Shown here piece by piece: positions 51,285 through 58,955 of a stretch of 64,000 nucleotides of DNA; position 1 is the first letter of the stretch; each line of letters begins with the position of its first letter. The notes below the pieces were generated by a model. The model was not told the origin of the DNA. It saw nothing but the letters and a program-made list of their open reading frames with translations, and ran no database searches. Origin of the DNA: Priestia megaterium (GTDB lineage Bacteria; Bacillota; Bacilli; Bacillales; Bacillaceae_H); assembly GCF_009497655.1 (NCBI RefSeq), contig NZ_CP023317.1, positions 2,199,501 through 2,263,500 on the forward strand. The letters run 5' to 3'. Position numbers and translations under genes: made by a program.

Positions 51285-51319
51285 AAAAGTTCTGGCTCTT
51301 TTGAGCCGGAACTTTTTTT
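51285..51319 (+). terminator. Terminator of the SASP gene
   Basis: AAAAGTTC-GGCTC-TTTT-GAGCC-GAACTTTT with T-tract. Confidence 0.88.
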
Positions 51320-51448
51320 GTGTAGGAAACATCATTCTACTTTCTCATGGTCGCTTGATTTGAGATTTTGCTCGAAATTCTCCACTTTCAAGGTTGAAAA
51401 GTGCATAAAATGGGAAAAGAACAAAAAAAGAGAAAGTAGAGGTTTATC

Positions 51449-52297
51449 ATGAAAAAGCTATTATCATTTGGAAAAAGTCTTGGTAAAGAAATTCAAGAAG
51501 ACCAAGCAACGGGACTAGCGGCTGAGCAAGCCTATTATTATATGCTATCATTATTCCCTATGCTTATTTTACTGATATCGATTGTTCCGTATCTATCGAT
51601 TAAACCGGAAGAGGCAATCGATCTTCTTCAAAGCGTTATGCCGGGAGAAACGGCTGCAATCTTTAAAGATAACGTAGCTCAATTTGTGAGCCAACCAAAC
51701 GGCGGGTTACTGACTGTAGGGATTTTAGGAACCATTTGGTCCGCTTCAAACGGTATGAACGCCTTTATTCGTGCAATGAACCAAGCCTACGACGTGAAAG
51801 AACAGCGCTCGTTTATTAAAGTAAGAGGCTTGTCCATTCTTTTAACAATTGGATTAATTGTAACAATTGTTGTATCGCTTCTTTTACCAGTGTTCGGAGG
51901 GGTTTTGTTAAATTGGATAAGCGAATGGTTTTCTCTTCCTTCAGGTACAACAGTGGTTTTAAATATTCTGCGCTGGATTGTTGGTGTCGGCACTATGGTA
52001 CTTGTTTTATCCGTATTATACAGATTAGCGCCAAATAAAACATTTCCTTTTGCTCACGTATGGCCCGGAGCACTCGCTGCTACGCTGCTATGGCAGCTGA
52101 CATCTTTAGGGTTCTCATTTTACGTAAGCAACTTTGGCAATTATTCTGCTACTTATGGAAGCTTAGGAGGCGTAATTGTTCTGATGCTTTGGCTATTTTT
52201 AACGGGGTTAATTCTCGTCATTGGAGGAGAGATTAATGCTATTTATCACCGAAACAAAACGGCTGCACCTCCTAAAGATACGTCTCAGGCGATGTAA
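51449..52297 (+). CDS. YihY/BrkB-family membrane protein
   Basis: 282 residues with six hydrophobic helices. YihY/BrkB signatures: AAEQAYYYMLSLFPMLILL, TIWSASNGMNAFIRAMNQAY, the NFGNYSATYGSLGGVIVLML helix and GGEINAIYHR near the end. Despite the old label "ribonuclease BN", these are integral membrane proteins of unclear function. The ATG follows GTAGAGG. A convergent DUF948-type gene shares the terminator. Confidence 0.88.
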   Translation: MKKLLSFGKSLGKEIQEDQATGLAAEQAYYYMLSLFPMLILLISIVPYLSIKPEEAIDLLQSVMPGETAAIFKDNVAQFVSQPNGGLLTVGILGTIWSASNGMNAFIRAMNQAYDVKEQRSFIKVRGLSILLTIGLIVTIVVSLLLPVFGGVLLNWISEWFSLPSGTTVVLNILRWIVGVGTMVLVLSVLYRLAPNKTFPFAHVWPGALAATLLWQLTSLGFSFYVSNFGNYSATYGSLGGVIVLMLWLFLTGLILVIGGEINAIYHRNKTAAPPKDTSQAM

Positions 52298-52298
52298 T

Positions 52299-52332
52299 AA
52301 AAAAGGAAACCTTTATAAAGGTTTCCTTTTTT
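52299..52332. terminator. Bidirectional terminator
   Basis: AAAAAAGGAAACCTTT-AT-AAAGGTTTCCTTTTTT, nearly 16 perfect pairs, overlapping the stop of the minus-strand gene. Confidence 0.88.
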
Positions 52333-52609
52333 AACGTTTAAAGCTATTAACAAGCTGTTTAAATGAGTTGGCTGTATATTTGACCGAATCTTTTTTGTAC
52401 TGTATATCCGTTTTAATCGCTGCTTGTGTTACTTTTAAATGGTTTGTTTTTTCTTTAATATGATCAGTTTCGTTTTGAAGATGTTGAGAAGTGGCGTTTA
52501 CAGAGTTCACAGTTGGCTTGATTTTTTTATTAAATGATACGCCTGCGTAAATAAGATACGCAAGTGATGCCAAAACAACAGCTAAGCTTATATAAACAAT
52601 AATCATCAT
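52331..52609 (-). CDS. DUF948-type membrane-anchored coiled-coil protein
   Basis: 92 residues: one N-terminal transmembrane helix (IVYISLAVVLASLAYLIYAG) and a long amphipathic coiled coil with Thr/Asn/Lys-rich heptads. This is the layout of DUF948 proteins such as the YtxG stress proteins of Bacillus. Function unknown. AGGAGG upstream of the ATG. Confidence 0.7.
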   Translation of the reverse strand: MMIIVYISLAVVLASLAYLIYAGVSFNKKIKPTVNSVNATSQHLQNETDHIKEKTNHLKVTQAAIKTDIQYKKDSVKYTANSFKQLVNSFKR

Positions 52610-52806
52610 TGTGCCTCCTTTGTACGTATTTATATTTATATAGGTGAGAATAAAATATATACGAATATCATCCTCTTTATTTAATTGTTATACCCATTTT
52701 TAATTAAAACAAACAAAAGCCTGCCGAGAAGACAATATATTGGATTTTTTCTGAAATTTCATTCATCATTACATATAGAGTTACCTTGAAAGGAGAGAGA
52801 AGAAAA

Positions 52807-53739
52807 ATGCCGTTAGATCCGCATATTCAAATATTTCTAAATCAATATAACGAAATGCCCCGTCCTTCTTTAGAGGACGTTACACCCCTGCAGCTGAGGG
52901 AAATGGAAAAAATGTCTTTAACTCCTTCTAAAGAAGCAGTTAAAAAAGTATATAATGAAGAAATCCAATTAAATGAACGTACCCTCACTATACGAGTGTA
53001 TGAGCCTGAAGGAACAGGGCCATTTCCCGCTCTTGTTTATTATCACGGAGGAGGCTGGGTATTAGGAAGCCTGGATACTCATGACTCCATATGCAGGTCG
53101 TATGCAAATGAAACAAACTGTATTGTAGTGTCTGTTGATTACCGCCTTGCTCCTGAGAGTAAATTTCCCGCTGCGGTGAACGATGCCTATGACGCCTTGG
53201 AGTGGATTTCAGCTCACGCGTTTCAATTAAATATTGATTCAAACAAAATTGCCGTTGGAGGAGATAGTGCCGGTGGCAACCTTGCTGCGGTTGCAAGCAT
53301 TTTAGCAAAACAAAGACAAGGTCCATCCATTGTTCATCAGCTGCTTATTTATCCATCTGTAGGATTTAAAAATCAGCACCCTGCATCTATGAAAGAAAAT
53401 GCCGAAGGATATCTTCTTTCAAAAGATCTTATGGATTGGTTTCGCCTTCAGTACTTAAATAATAAAGAAGAAGAACAGCATCCCTATAACGCTCCGGTAT
53501 TACTAGAAGATTTATCGAGCCTGCCGAGCGCTACCATTCTTACAGCACAGTACGACCCTCTAAGAGATAGCGGAAAAGACTACGCGGACGCATTAAAAAA
53601 TCATGGTGTTCCCGTCACCTACGAAAATTATGAAACAATGATTCACGGGTTTTTAGGGTTTCATGAATTTGTTCCACTCGCTCAGCAGGCGATCAATAAA
53701 AGCGCAGCTCAACTGCGTCAAGTATTTGATTCTATTTAA
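52807..53739 (+). CDS. Alpha/beta hydrolase (HSL-type carboxylesterase)
   Basis: 310 residues. The hormone-sensitive-lipase signature YHGGGWVLGSLDTHD forms the oxyanion hole; the nucleophile is in VGGDSAGGNLAA (~Ser154); the Asp is in ILTAQYDPLRD and the His in MIHGFLGF. It should hydrolyse short-chain acyl esters in the cytoplasm. The ATG at 52807 is preceded by AAAGGAGAGAG. Monocistronic, with a strong terminator. Confidence 0.9.
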   Translation: MPLDPHIQIFLNQYNEMPRPSLEDVTPLQLREMEKMSLTPSKEAVKKVYNEEIQLNERTLTIRVYEPEGTGPFPALVYYHGGGWVLGSLDTHDSICRSYANETNCIVVSVDYRLAPESKFPAAVNDAYDALEWISAHAFQLNIDSNKIAVGGDSAGGNLAAVASILAKQRQGPSIVHQLLIYPSVGFKNQHPASMKENAEGYLLSKDLMDWFRLQYLNNKEEEQHPYNAPVLLEDLSSLPSATILTAQYDPLRDSGKDYADALKNHGVPVTYENYETMIHGFLGFHEFVPLAQQAINKSAAQLRQVFDSI

Positions 53740-53770
53740 GGATATATAGTGTCATAAATCATATAAACTC

Positions 53771-53804
53771 GAAAAGAACAGCACATTGATGTGCTGTTCT
53801 TTTC
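53771..53804 (+). terminator. Terminator of the esterase gene
   Basis: A perfect 16-bp stem GAAAAGAACAGCACAT with a 2-nt loop. It marks the left edge of the AT-rich island. Confidence 0.9.
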
Positions 53805-53993
53805 TGTATTTGGAGGGAGAAAAGGTTAAAAAGAGTTTCAAAAAAATAGCCTATTATCTCTTTTAAAGTTATTTCAATGTTATAAATAAAGACAATGTTA
53901 TAGAAGTTATTGAAAATGATGCTTCACAATAAAAGAAAAGATTTCATATCTTAATGAAGGTTTTTTACAAGTTGAAACAAAGTAGGTGATTAA

Positions 53994-54221
53994 ATGTTCT
54001 ATTCTAATTTTTATACTCCTTTTAACTATGCTTTCTACCCTTATTTCATGCCTTCTTTTGGACGTCCTACTGGATATGTACTGAATTCTAGTGGTGAAGT
54101 TGACAGTTGGTGGGGAAGTTATCCGTTAGGGTATCCTGCGAAAGCTCCAAAATTTTTGGGTGGGGGGCAGACGCCTATTTCAGGACCTGCAATACCATTC
54201 AGTTTCAGGGGTTATTATTGA
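53994..54221 (+). CDS. Hypothetical aromatic-rich small protein
   Basis: 75 residues with many Tyr, Phe, Pro and Gly (MFYSNFYTPFNYAFYPYF, a WWGSYPLGYP segment). GTAGGTGATTAA precedes the ATG. Composition suggests a spore-coat or extracellular protein, but I do not recognise it. First gene of an AT-rich island of orphan frames. Confidence 0.45.
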   Translation: MFYSNFYTPFNYAFYPYFMPSFGRPTGYVLNSSGEVDSWWGSYPLGYPAKAPKFLGGGQTPISGPAIPFSFRGYY

Positions 54222-54312
54222 ACTGATTACAAGGGTTACTGCCGTAAAAGGTAAGAAAGATACCTACAAAATTAAAGCAGTATTTAAAGCGACTGAAAGA
54301 GATGATATTTAA
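54207..54312 (+). pseudogene. Possible coding remnant in another frame
   Basis: Overlapping the end of the previous gene in a different frame, ~34 codons read ELITRVTAVKGKKDTYKIKA and then FKATERDDI before a stop. The composition looks coding, but there is no start. Either a broken gene end or chance. Confidence 0.25.
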
Positions 54313-54315
54313 TTC

Positions 54316-54350
54316 AGTCGAGAAAGTCAATCATAGGGTCGACTTTTTAT
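54316..54350 (+). terminator. Weak hairpin terminator
   Basis: AGTCGA / TCGACT stem with a long loop, followed by TTTTTATTTT. Confidence 0.45.
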
Positions 54351-54420
54351 TTTAGGTAATTAACAAGTTTGATTTGGTTAATGAAGAGAAAATAATAAGT
54401 AACTAAAAGGAGGTGGAGTT

Positions 54421-54657
54421 ATGGATTATGAACAAAAAGATTATTATATCAGTGCAAAAGAAAATGAGTATTATAAAGTAATAAATGTAGTAGGTCATAT
54501 GTTAGAGGAAGCACAAAGTAATAATAAATATCCAGTATGGGGCGAAAAACTAAGAACTGAGCTAAAAGAAAGTGCTGGTAATAACCTTACTCCATGGCAT
54601 TTTAATATGATAATATCCACACTTTTAGATTATGTACCTGAAGAAGTAAAAAAATAA
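54421..54657 (+). CDS. Hypothetical acidic small protein
   Basis: 78 residues, soluble, mainly alpha-helical by pattern, with an excellent AAAGGAGGTGG ribosome site. No family recognised. Its size and setting in the AT-rich island suggest a phage- or plasmid-borne orphan gene. Confidence 0.6.
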   Translation: MDYEQKDYYISAKENEYYKVINVVGHMLEEAQSNNKYPVWGEKLRTELKESAGNNLTPWHFNMIISTLLDYVPEEVKK

Positions 54658-54667
54658 ATCTAATGCT

Positions 54668-54692
54668 AAGTCACTCTGAAGAGTGGCTTTTT
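54668..54692 (+). terminator. Hairpin terminator
   Basis: AAG-CACTCT / AGAGTG-CTT stem plus T5, directly after the preceding stop. Confidence 0.65.
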
Positions 54693-54761
54693 ATTATATC
54701 TATAGTATGCAAATTAAAATATGTGCTAAATAATAAATGGTAAAAAAGGTGGCTAAACAAC

Positions 54762-55273
54762 ATGCCTAAGAAGCCATCTAAGATATGTAACACAGAGGAA
54801 TGTCGTCAATTAGCTTATGATACATATTGTGACAAGTGCAAAAAAGATAATCATTAAGAGTACAAGGAACAGAGAGTAGATAAGGAAGGGAAAGCCTTTT
54901 AATCTAGTAACCCATGAATTAAATTATGCAATAGGAAGAAGAGATTAAATCCTTTAGATGAAGTCTGTCTTGAAGAGGGCAGGTGTACTCCTATTGAAAT
55001 AGCCTATCACCTTATAGAAGTTAAAGAGGATTGGAGTAAAACTTATAGAGTGATTGTAAAGCACATCACCATAAGGTTCACTTTGGTGTAGATGGTAAGA
55101 AGTACACGAACATTAAGAAGATAAGAGAACCTATTAGAGAATGCTTATTTACAGAAAAGCAAGTAAAAGAATTATTAAAAGCTATAGAAAGTATAATGAT
55201 GGATTACATTAATTATAGGAAAGAAAATGCAGAGAATGAGAATGATTCAAAAAGAAAATTATCGAAAAACTGA
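54762..55273 (+). pseudogene. Broken phage-type HNH endonuclease gene
   Basis: The start MPKKPSKICNTEECRQLAYD with CDKCKK is the zinc-finger-like N-terminus of phage HNH endonucleases. A TAA ends this frame after 31 codons. The same frame then continues, through another TAA and a TGA, to NPLDEVCLEEGRCTPIEIAY, HLIEVKEDW: the family's NPLCxxCLxEGRxTPAxxVxHI pattern. A frameshift near 55050 leads to DCKAHHHKVHFGVDGKKY and on to a TGA at 55271. Several stops and a frameshift make it inactive. The catalytic His region is also altered (AYH for VDH/VHH). These enzymes normally sit beside phage terminase genes. Confidence 0.7.
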
Positions 55274-55347
55274 TAAGGGAAATAATTGAATATATAAAAA
55301 AATAACCTTTTTCGTGATATTATTTACTCGTTAAGGGGCTGTGTGTT

Positions 55348-55500
55348 GTGAATGAACAATTAAAACCTGAGGAAATTAGCATAGAAGTTAAACTTGAGCT
55401 TCTAAAGATATGTAATGACGTAATGAACAATATAGGGACCCCTAAAGAATTAATTAAGGACTTAGAAAAATTAGTTAGTCAAATCAATTTATCAGTTTAA
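55348..55500 (+). CDS. Hypothetical 50-residue protein
   Basis: A GTG start nine bases after AAGGGG. Acidic and helical by pattern (ISIEVKLELLKICNDVMNNI, then KELIKDLEKLVSQI). No family recognised; could be a small regulatory protein of the island. Confidence 0.45.
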   Translation: MNEQLKPEEISIEVKLELLKICNDVMNNIGTPKELIKDLEKLVSQINLSV

Positions 55501-55540
55501 TGTAACACTCCATACAAAGAAAAGTTAAGGGGAGAATGCT

Positions 55541-56220
55541 GTGAAAAAGTTGTTAGTTGGTAGCATTTTGTTGTCTTTGAGTTTCACTATGGGAGCATGT
55601 GACCAAAGGGAAGAGAAGAACGCTGAGAATTCTAAGGAAGAAACTGCTGTAAAGCCAGAAAAAAAGACTAATGAAAGAGAATTAAATAAGAAATCTGAAT
55701 CTCAACAAATTCAAGATGAACAGAAAGATTTACGTGTGCCTACGCTACAAAAGTTGAAGTAGAAAGAAAGGCTAAGGAATTAGCAGAACAAAAAGTAAAA
55801 GAAGAAGCGGAAGCTAAACGACAAGTAGAAATAGCCGAACAACAAAGACAACAAAAGATTGCCGAAGAACAACGTATAGCAGCTGAACAAGCAGAGCAAA
55901 AGAAGGAAGCGGAATCTCCAGTTAGTCAAGAAACAATCGATAATTATGAAGCAAATCAAGCTGAAACATGGGCTGAAGAGGCTGAGATTGAGGAGGAACT
56001 GAATAAGGAAGAAGAAGAAAGATTAGCTAAAGAACAGGCAGAACAAGAAGCATATGAAGCTCAAATCATTGCTGAACAAGATGCTAATTCAAAGGAACAG
56101 ATTCAAAAAGAAATTGATGAAGAAGGATATAGTCAAACATCATACTATTGCGATCAAGTTATGACTGCTGTGCAAAGAGGGGATATGACTAAAGAAGAAG
56201 CTGGAGGTTGTTTGAAATAA
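55541..56220 (+). pseudogene. Frameshifted coiled-coil lipoprotein
   Basis: The first frame (55541-55762) starts with a lipoprotein signal peptide (MKKLLVGSILLSLSFTMGAC, lipobox MGAC) and runs into a Glu/Lys-rich helix. It stops at 55762. A second frame, open from ~55730 to TAA at 56218, continues the same style: ATKVEVERKAKELAEQKVKE, a long Glu/Gln/Lys/Ala coiled coil, and ends with SYYCDQVMTAVQRGDMTKEE and two cysteines. A single-base indel between ~55690 and 55740 would join them to a ~225-residue lipoprotein. Could be a sequencing error as well as a real mutation. Confidence 0.65.
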
Positions 56221-56365
56221 TTTAATTATAATTTCAAGAATTTCCTTTGGAATTATTTTCTTATTTCTATTGATAAAAAAACCACCTAAATGGTACAATA
56301 GACTTATAAAAACATAATGGAATGTTGTTTTCACAGAGTTCATTGACATTAAGTAAGGTGATTTT

Positions 56366-57259
56366 TTGAATGATAAAAAACAAGTAGGTCAGCTGATTCA
56401 AGATCTGCGAAAGATTGCGGAAATGACAACTGTCGAGTTATCAGAAGGAATTTGTACAGAAGAAGAGCTACATCGATTTGAACAAGGTGAAATTCATGCA
56501 AGCAGTGAAGTTCTCTATCATTTATCGAAACGCTTAGGGGTTCCGATGAATTATTTCTTTGAAGCAGGAGAGCTAACGCCCAACGATTATTCAAAAGAAA
56601 TTAAATCGACCATTAGGCATTATATACGAAAACGCGATTATGCAACCGTGTTACATATGGTGGATAAAGAAAAAGATAATCCTATGTTTCAAGATCCTTT
56701 TCACGCACAATTTTTCCTATGGCACGAAGCCATATGTGATTATTATATTGGAAATAAATTTGAGCAAGCGCTTCGTAAATTGGAAAAAGCGATTGCGTTC
56801 ACGCGTACGAGCGAACAGTTTTATTCAGAAAAAGAGATTGCTATTTTAAATAGTATTGCCATTATTTACGAAGAAGAAGGTCATTTAAAAAAAGCGTTCA
56901 GTACGTTTATGGAAGGATTGCAGCATATTGCTTTGCTTCCTAAGTTAAAAGATCCTCTTGTCAAAATTCGAATTTTATATGGATTATCACATGCGCTTTT
57001 GCAAATGGAACGTTATGAAAAGTCGGTTAAATATGCACAAGCAGGACTAGAGCTGTGTATTCAGCATGAGACGCTTTATTTATTAGGAGAACTGCACTAT
57101 CAAATTGGAGAAGCACTCTGTCAGCTTGGTGAGCTTAAAGAAGGAATAGCTTACCTAGAAAAAGCTATTACTGTTTTTGAAATTGAGCAAAATGAAGCGT
57201 TTGTGACCATTATTAAAGAAGAGATGTCTAAATATCAAGAAACAAAAAAGAAGAGCTGA
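56366..57259 (+). CDS. XRE-type regulator with TPR repeats (RNPP-like)
   Basis: 297 residues from a TTG start (AAGGTGAT upstream). A helix-turn-helix of the XRE kind occupies ~5-65 (LIQDLRKIAEMTTVELSEGI...SKRLGVPMNYFFE). The rest is made of helical hairpins of the TPR type (e.g. YYIGNKFEQALRKLEKAIAF, YEKSVKYAQAGLELC, LGELKEGIAYLEKAI). This is the plan of RNPP peptide-sensing regulators (PlcR, NprR, Rgg). I looked for an adjacent small exported pro-peptide gene and saw none. It may sense a peptide encoded elsewhere or none at all. Confidence 0.8.
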   Translation: MNDKKQVGQLIQDLRKIAEMTTVELSEGICTEEELHRFEQGEIHASSEVLYHLSKRLGVPMNYFFEAGELTPNDYSKEIKSTIRHYIRKRDYATVLHMVDKEKDNPMFQDPFHAQFFLWHEAICDYYIGNKFEQALRKLEKAIAFTRTSEQFYSEKEIAILNSIAIIYEEEGHLKKAFSTFMEGLQHIALLPKLKDPLVKIRILYGLSHALLQMERYEKSVKYAQAGLELCIQHETLYLLGELHYQIGEALCQLGELKEGIAYLEKAITVFEIEQNEAFVTIIKEEMSKYQETKKKS

Positions 57260-57275
57260 CAGCTCTTCTTTTTTA
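57244..57275. terminator. Bidirectional terminator
   Basis: AAAAAAGAAGAGCT-GAC-AGCTCTTCTTTTTT, overlapping both convergent gene ends. Confidence 0.88.
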
Positions 57276-57509
57276 TCTCCAATACACTGGGTGTGGGTAA
57301 AACGGACGAGGACGAGGGTAAAAGTAAGGGGGGTGGTAATAAATAGGACGTGGGTAAGGGTAAGGATAAAATGGACGTGGGCGAGGATATGGATAATAAC
57401 CATAAGGGAATCTTTCTTCAGTTTTTTGGGGATTGGAATAATAATCATAGCCATATTGATACTCTTCTAAAGGTTGTTCCGGGTAATATGGGTAATTCAC
57501 TCTTTTCAC
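57273..57509 (-). CDS. Tyr/Pro-rich small protein, coat-like
   Basis: 78 residues of very low complexity: repeated YPYPRPRPFYP and similar units, with Tyr and Pro making up about half. Start GTG at 57509; a GTG three codons later (57500) has a better GGTG upstream and may be the true one. Composition resembles Bacillus spore-coat and exosporium-associated Tyr-rich proteins. Sporulation-linked function is inferred from composition only. Confidence 0.5.
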   Translation of the reverse strand: MKRVNYPYYPEQPLEEYQYGYDYYSNPQKTEERFPYGYYPYPRPRPFYPYPYPRPIYYHPPYFYPRPRPFYPHPVYWR

Positions 57510-57627
57510 CGCCTAAGTTTTTATGCTTTTTACTGTATTCAATATAGAAAGAATTGGAGTATGTACCCATCAAACTTTTAATTTGAAAAAGGCGGGAGAC
57601 AAGGAGTATTTTGAAAGCAAAAACAAA

Positions 57628-58161
57628 TTAACTTTCCTTCTCGTTTTCTTGTAAGTTATCAGCACCGGGAAGGTTGGGAGGTTCGAAGCTTTTAATAAAA
57701 GAAGCGTAAGCAATCGTGTCTTTAATAGGATTTACATAAGATAATGGTTGACCTCGGTAGCTGAAATTAAATGTAATCCAAGCAAAATCTTTATTATTGT
57801 TGGAAATTAGTTTTGCATTATGTATAAAAGCAGATGCGGCAATCATCGCATCCGGGCCTTTAATTTTTTTATTTGATTCTATTTTGGCTTTTCTGCGAAT
57901 TTGAGCTGCTAGCTGTGCAATTTCACTTGTAACGTCTACAATCTTATCGGTCATATCGTAAATATAATGATTTTTTACTGCTTTGACTTGAGGATTTGTT
58001 TCTACTTCCCAATGCGACAGAAGTTCCATTTGTACAACGGTAGGCATTAAAAATTCCGTATTATTTGAAATAAGTTCATTAATATATTCCACAACTTCTG
58101 GATAATTAAGCGCATGTGAAGCCCAAATGTTTGTATCAATGATTACTTTTTCACCCAACAC
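57628..58161 (-). CDS. PIN-domain protein, candidate VapC-type toxin
   Basis: 177 residues. PIN-domain acidic residues are visible: VIIDTNIWASHAL (Asp), VQMELLSHW (Glu), KGPDAMIAASA (Asp) and SNNNKDF, the RNase active site of VapC toxins. A ~35-residue C-terminal tail rich in Pro/Asn/Glu follows the domain. GTG start. AGGAG lies at the end of the upstream gene, only 7 bases between the two, indicating translational coupling as in toxin-antitoxin pairs. Confidence 0.8.
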   Translation of the reverse strand: MLGEKVIIDTNIWASHALNYPEVVEYINELISNNTEFLMPTVVQMELLSHWEVETNPQVKAVKNHYIYDMTDKIVDVTSEIAQLAAQIRRKAKIESNKKIKGPDAMIAASAFIHNAKLISNNNKDFAWITFNFSYRGQPLSYVNPIKDTIAYASFIKSFEPPNLPGADNLQENEKES

Positions 58162-58168
58162 AAATCGT

Positions 58169-58525
58169 TCACTCCTCTCTACTAGCCATTCGCACGAGCT
58201 CTTCTAACCCAAAAGGTGAGTAAAGAGCCGCGGATTCTGAAAGCTGATTGCTTAATAGAAGCTTTTCGTATTTAGTTAATCTAGTTTTGGCAGATTTTAT
58301 GAGCCTTTCTTGTGTGCCGTTTACCACTTGATCTTTTTTATCATACGTGCGTAGAACTTTATTTTGAGGTTTATATTTAAGATTTTTTTTATTCACAGGG
58401 GGTGAGGAAGGTGGTTGCGGTGAGGGTTTTGTGTAAATTTTTCCATTTATTTTTATTTTGAAGTGCTTCTGAACTTCCTTGCTGTACGTTCCTTTTTTGT
58501 CATCTACCAAGCGCTGTGCTTTCAT
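58169..58525 (-). CDS. Candidate antitoxin / partner of the PIN protein, unknown family
   Basis: 118 residues, very basic, Lys/Pro/Ser-rich in the middle (PSPQPPSSPPVNKKNLKYKP), with a helical, more regular C-terminal part (RLTKYEKLLLSNQLSESAALYS...LEELVRMASREE). No AbrB, RHH, Phd or HTH fold is recognisable. Its place directly upstream of the PIN gene is where VapB antitoxins lie. The C-terminal helices could wrap the toxin while the basic region binds nucleic acid. This is inference. Confidence 0.55.
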   Translation of the reverse strand: MKAQRLVDDKKGTYSKEVQKHFKIKINGKIYTKPSPQPPSSPPVNKKNLKYKPQNKVLRTYDKKDQVVNGTQERLIKSAKTRLTKYEKLLLSNQLSESAALYSPFGLEELVRMASREE

Positions 58526-58849
58526 GATATCCCTGCCTTTTATATAAATTTATATAGTATATGTGATGAAGTTTTTTCTTACTATTCCTTTTATATAAAA
58601 AGATTAAAAAAGTTAGCTGCCGGGAGTTATTGAATTAATTGATGTTTGCCTGTTGGGTGATGATCTCAGCCAATACCGGACAAAGGTTTAAAAACATGAT
58701 ATCGTGTAAGAGAAATAAATTAGTATAGGTTAGAGAAGGAACTAGGCAACAATACGGTGTTTTATTACCGATTTGGTCCGTCCTCATTTATGAGATTTTG
58801 CTAAAATGTAAAAACCTACATATTTCCTTCCGAGATCATCCATACTTTA
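58526..58849. other. Intergenic region without recognisable gene
   Basis: Contains the ribosome-site region of the PIN partner gene (minus strand) and AT-rich spacer up to the dioxygenase promoter. I see no gene, RNA motif or repeat in it. Confidence 0.5.
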
Positions 58850-58911
58850 TTGACAAAGGAAAATTAATCATGGTATATTATCTTTAATTAAAGATATTTA
58901 AATTAAAGATA
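58850..58911 (+). promoter_or_regulatory. Promoter with MhqR-type operator of the dioxygenase gene
   Basis: TTGACA (58850-58855), 18 bases, TATATT (58874-58879). A perfect 18-bp palindrome TATCTTTAATTAAAGATA (58879-58896) begins at the -10 end, and its right half TTAAAGATA recurs at 58903-58911. The MhqR box of B. subtilis has the same form, TATCT-N8-AGATA. Confidence 0.75.
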
Positions 58912-58955
58912 AATAACGAATGATAAACTATACGATTTATCCGGAGGAATGTAGA

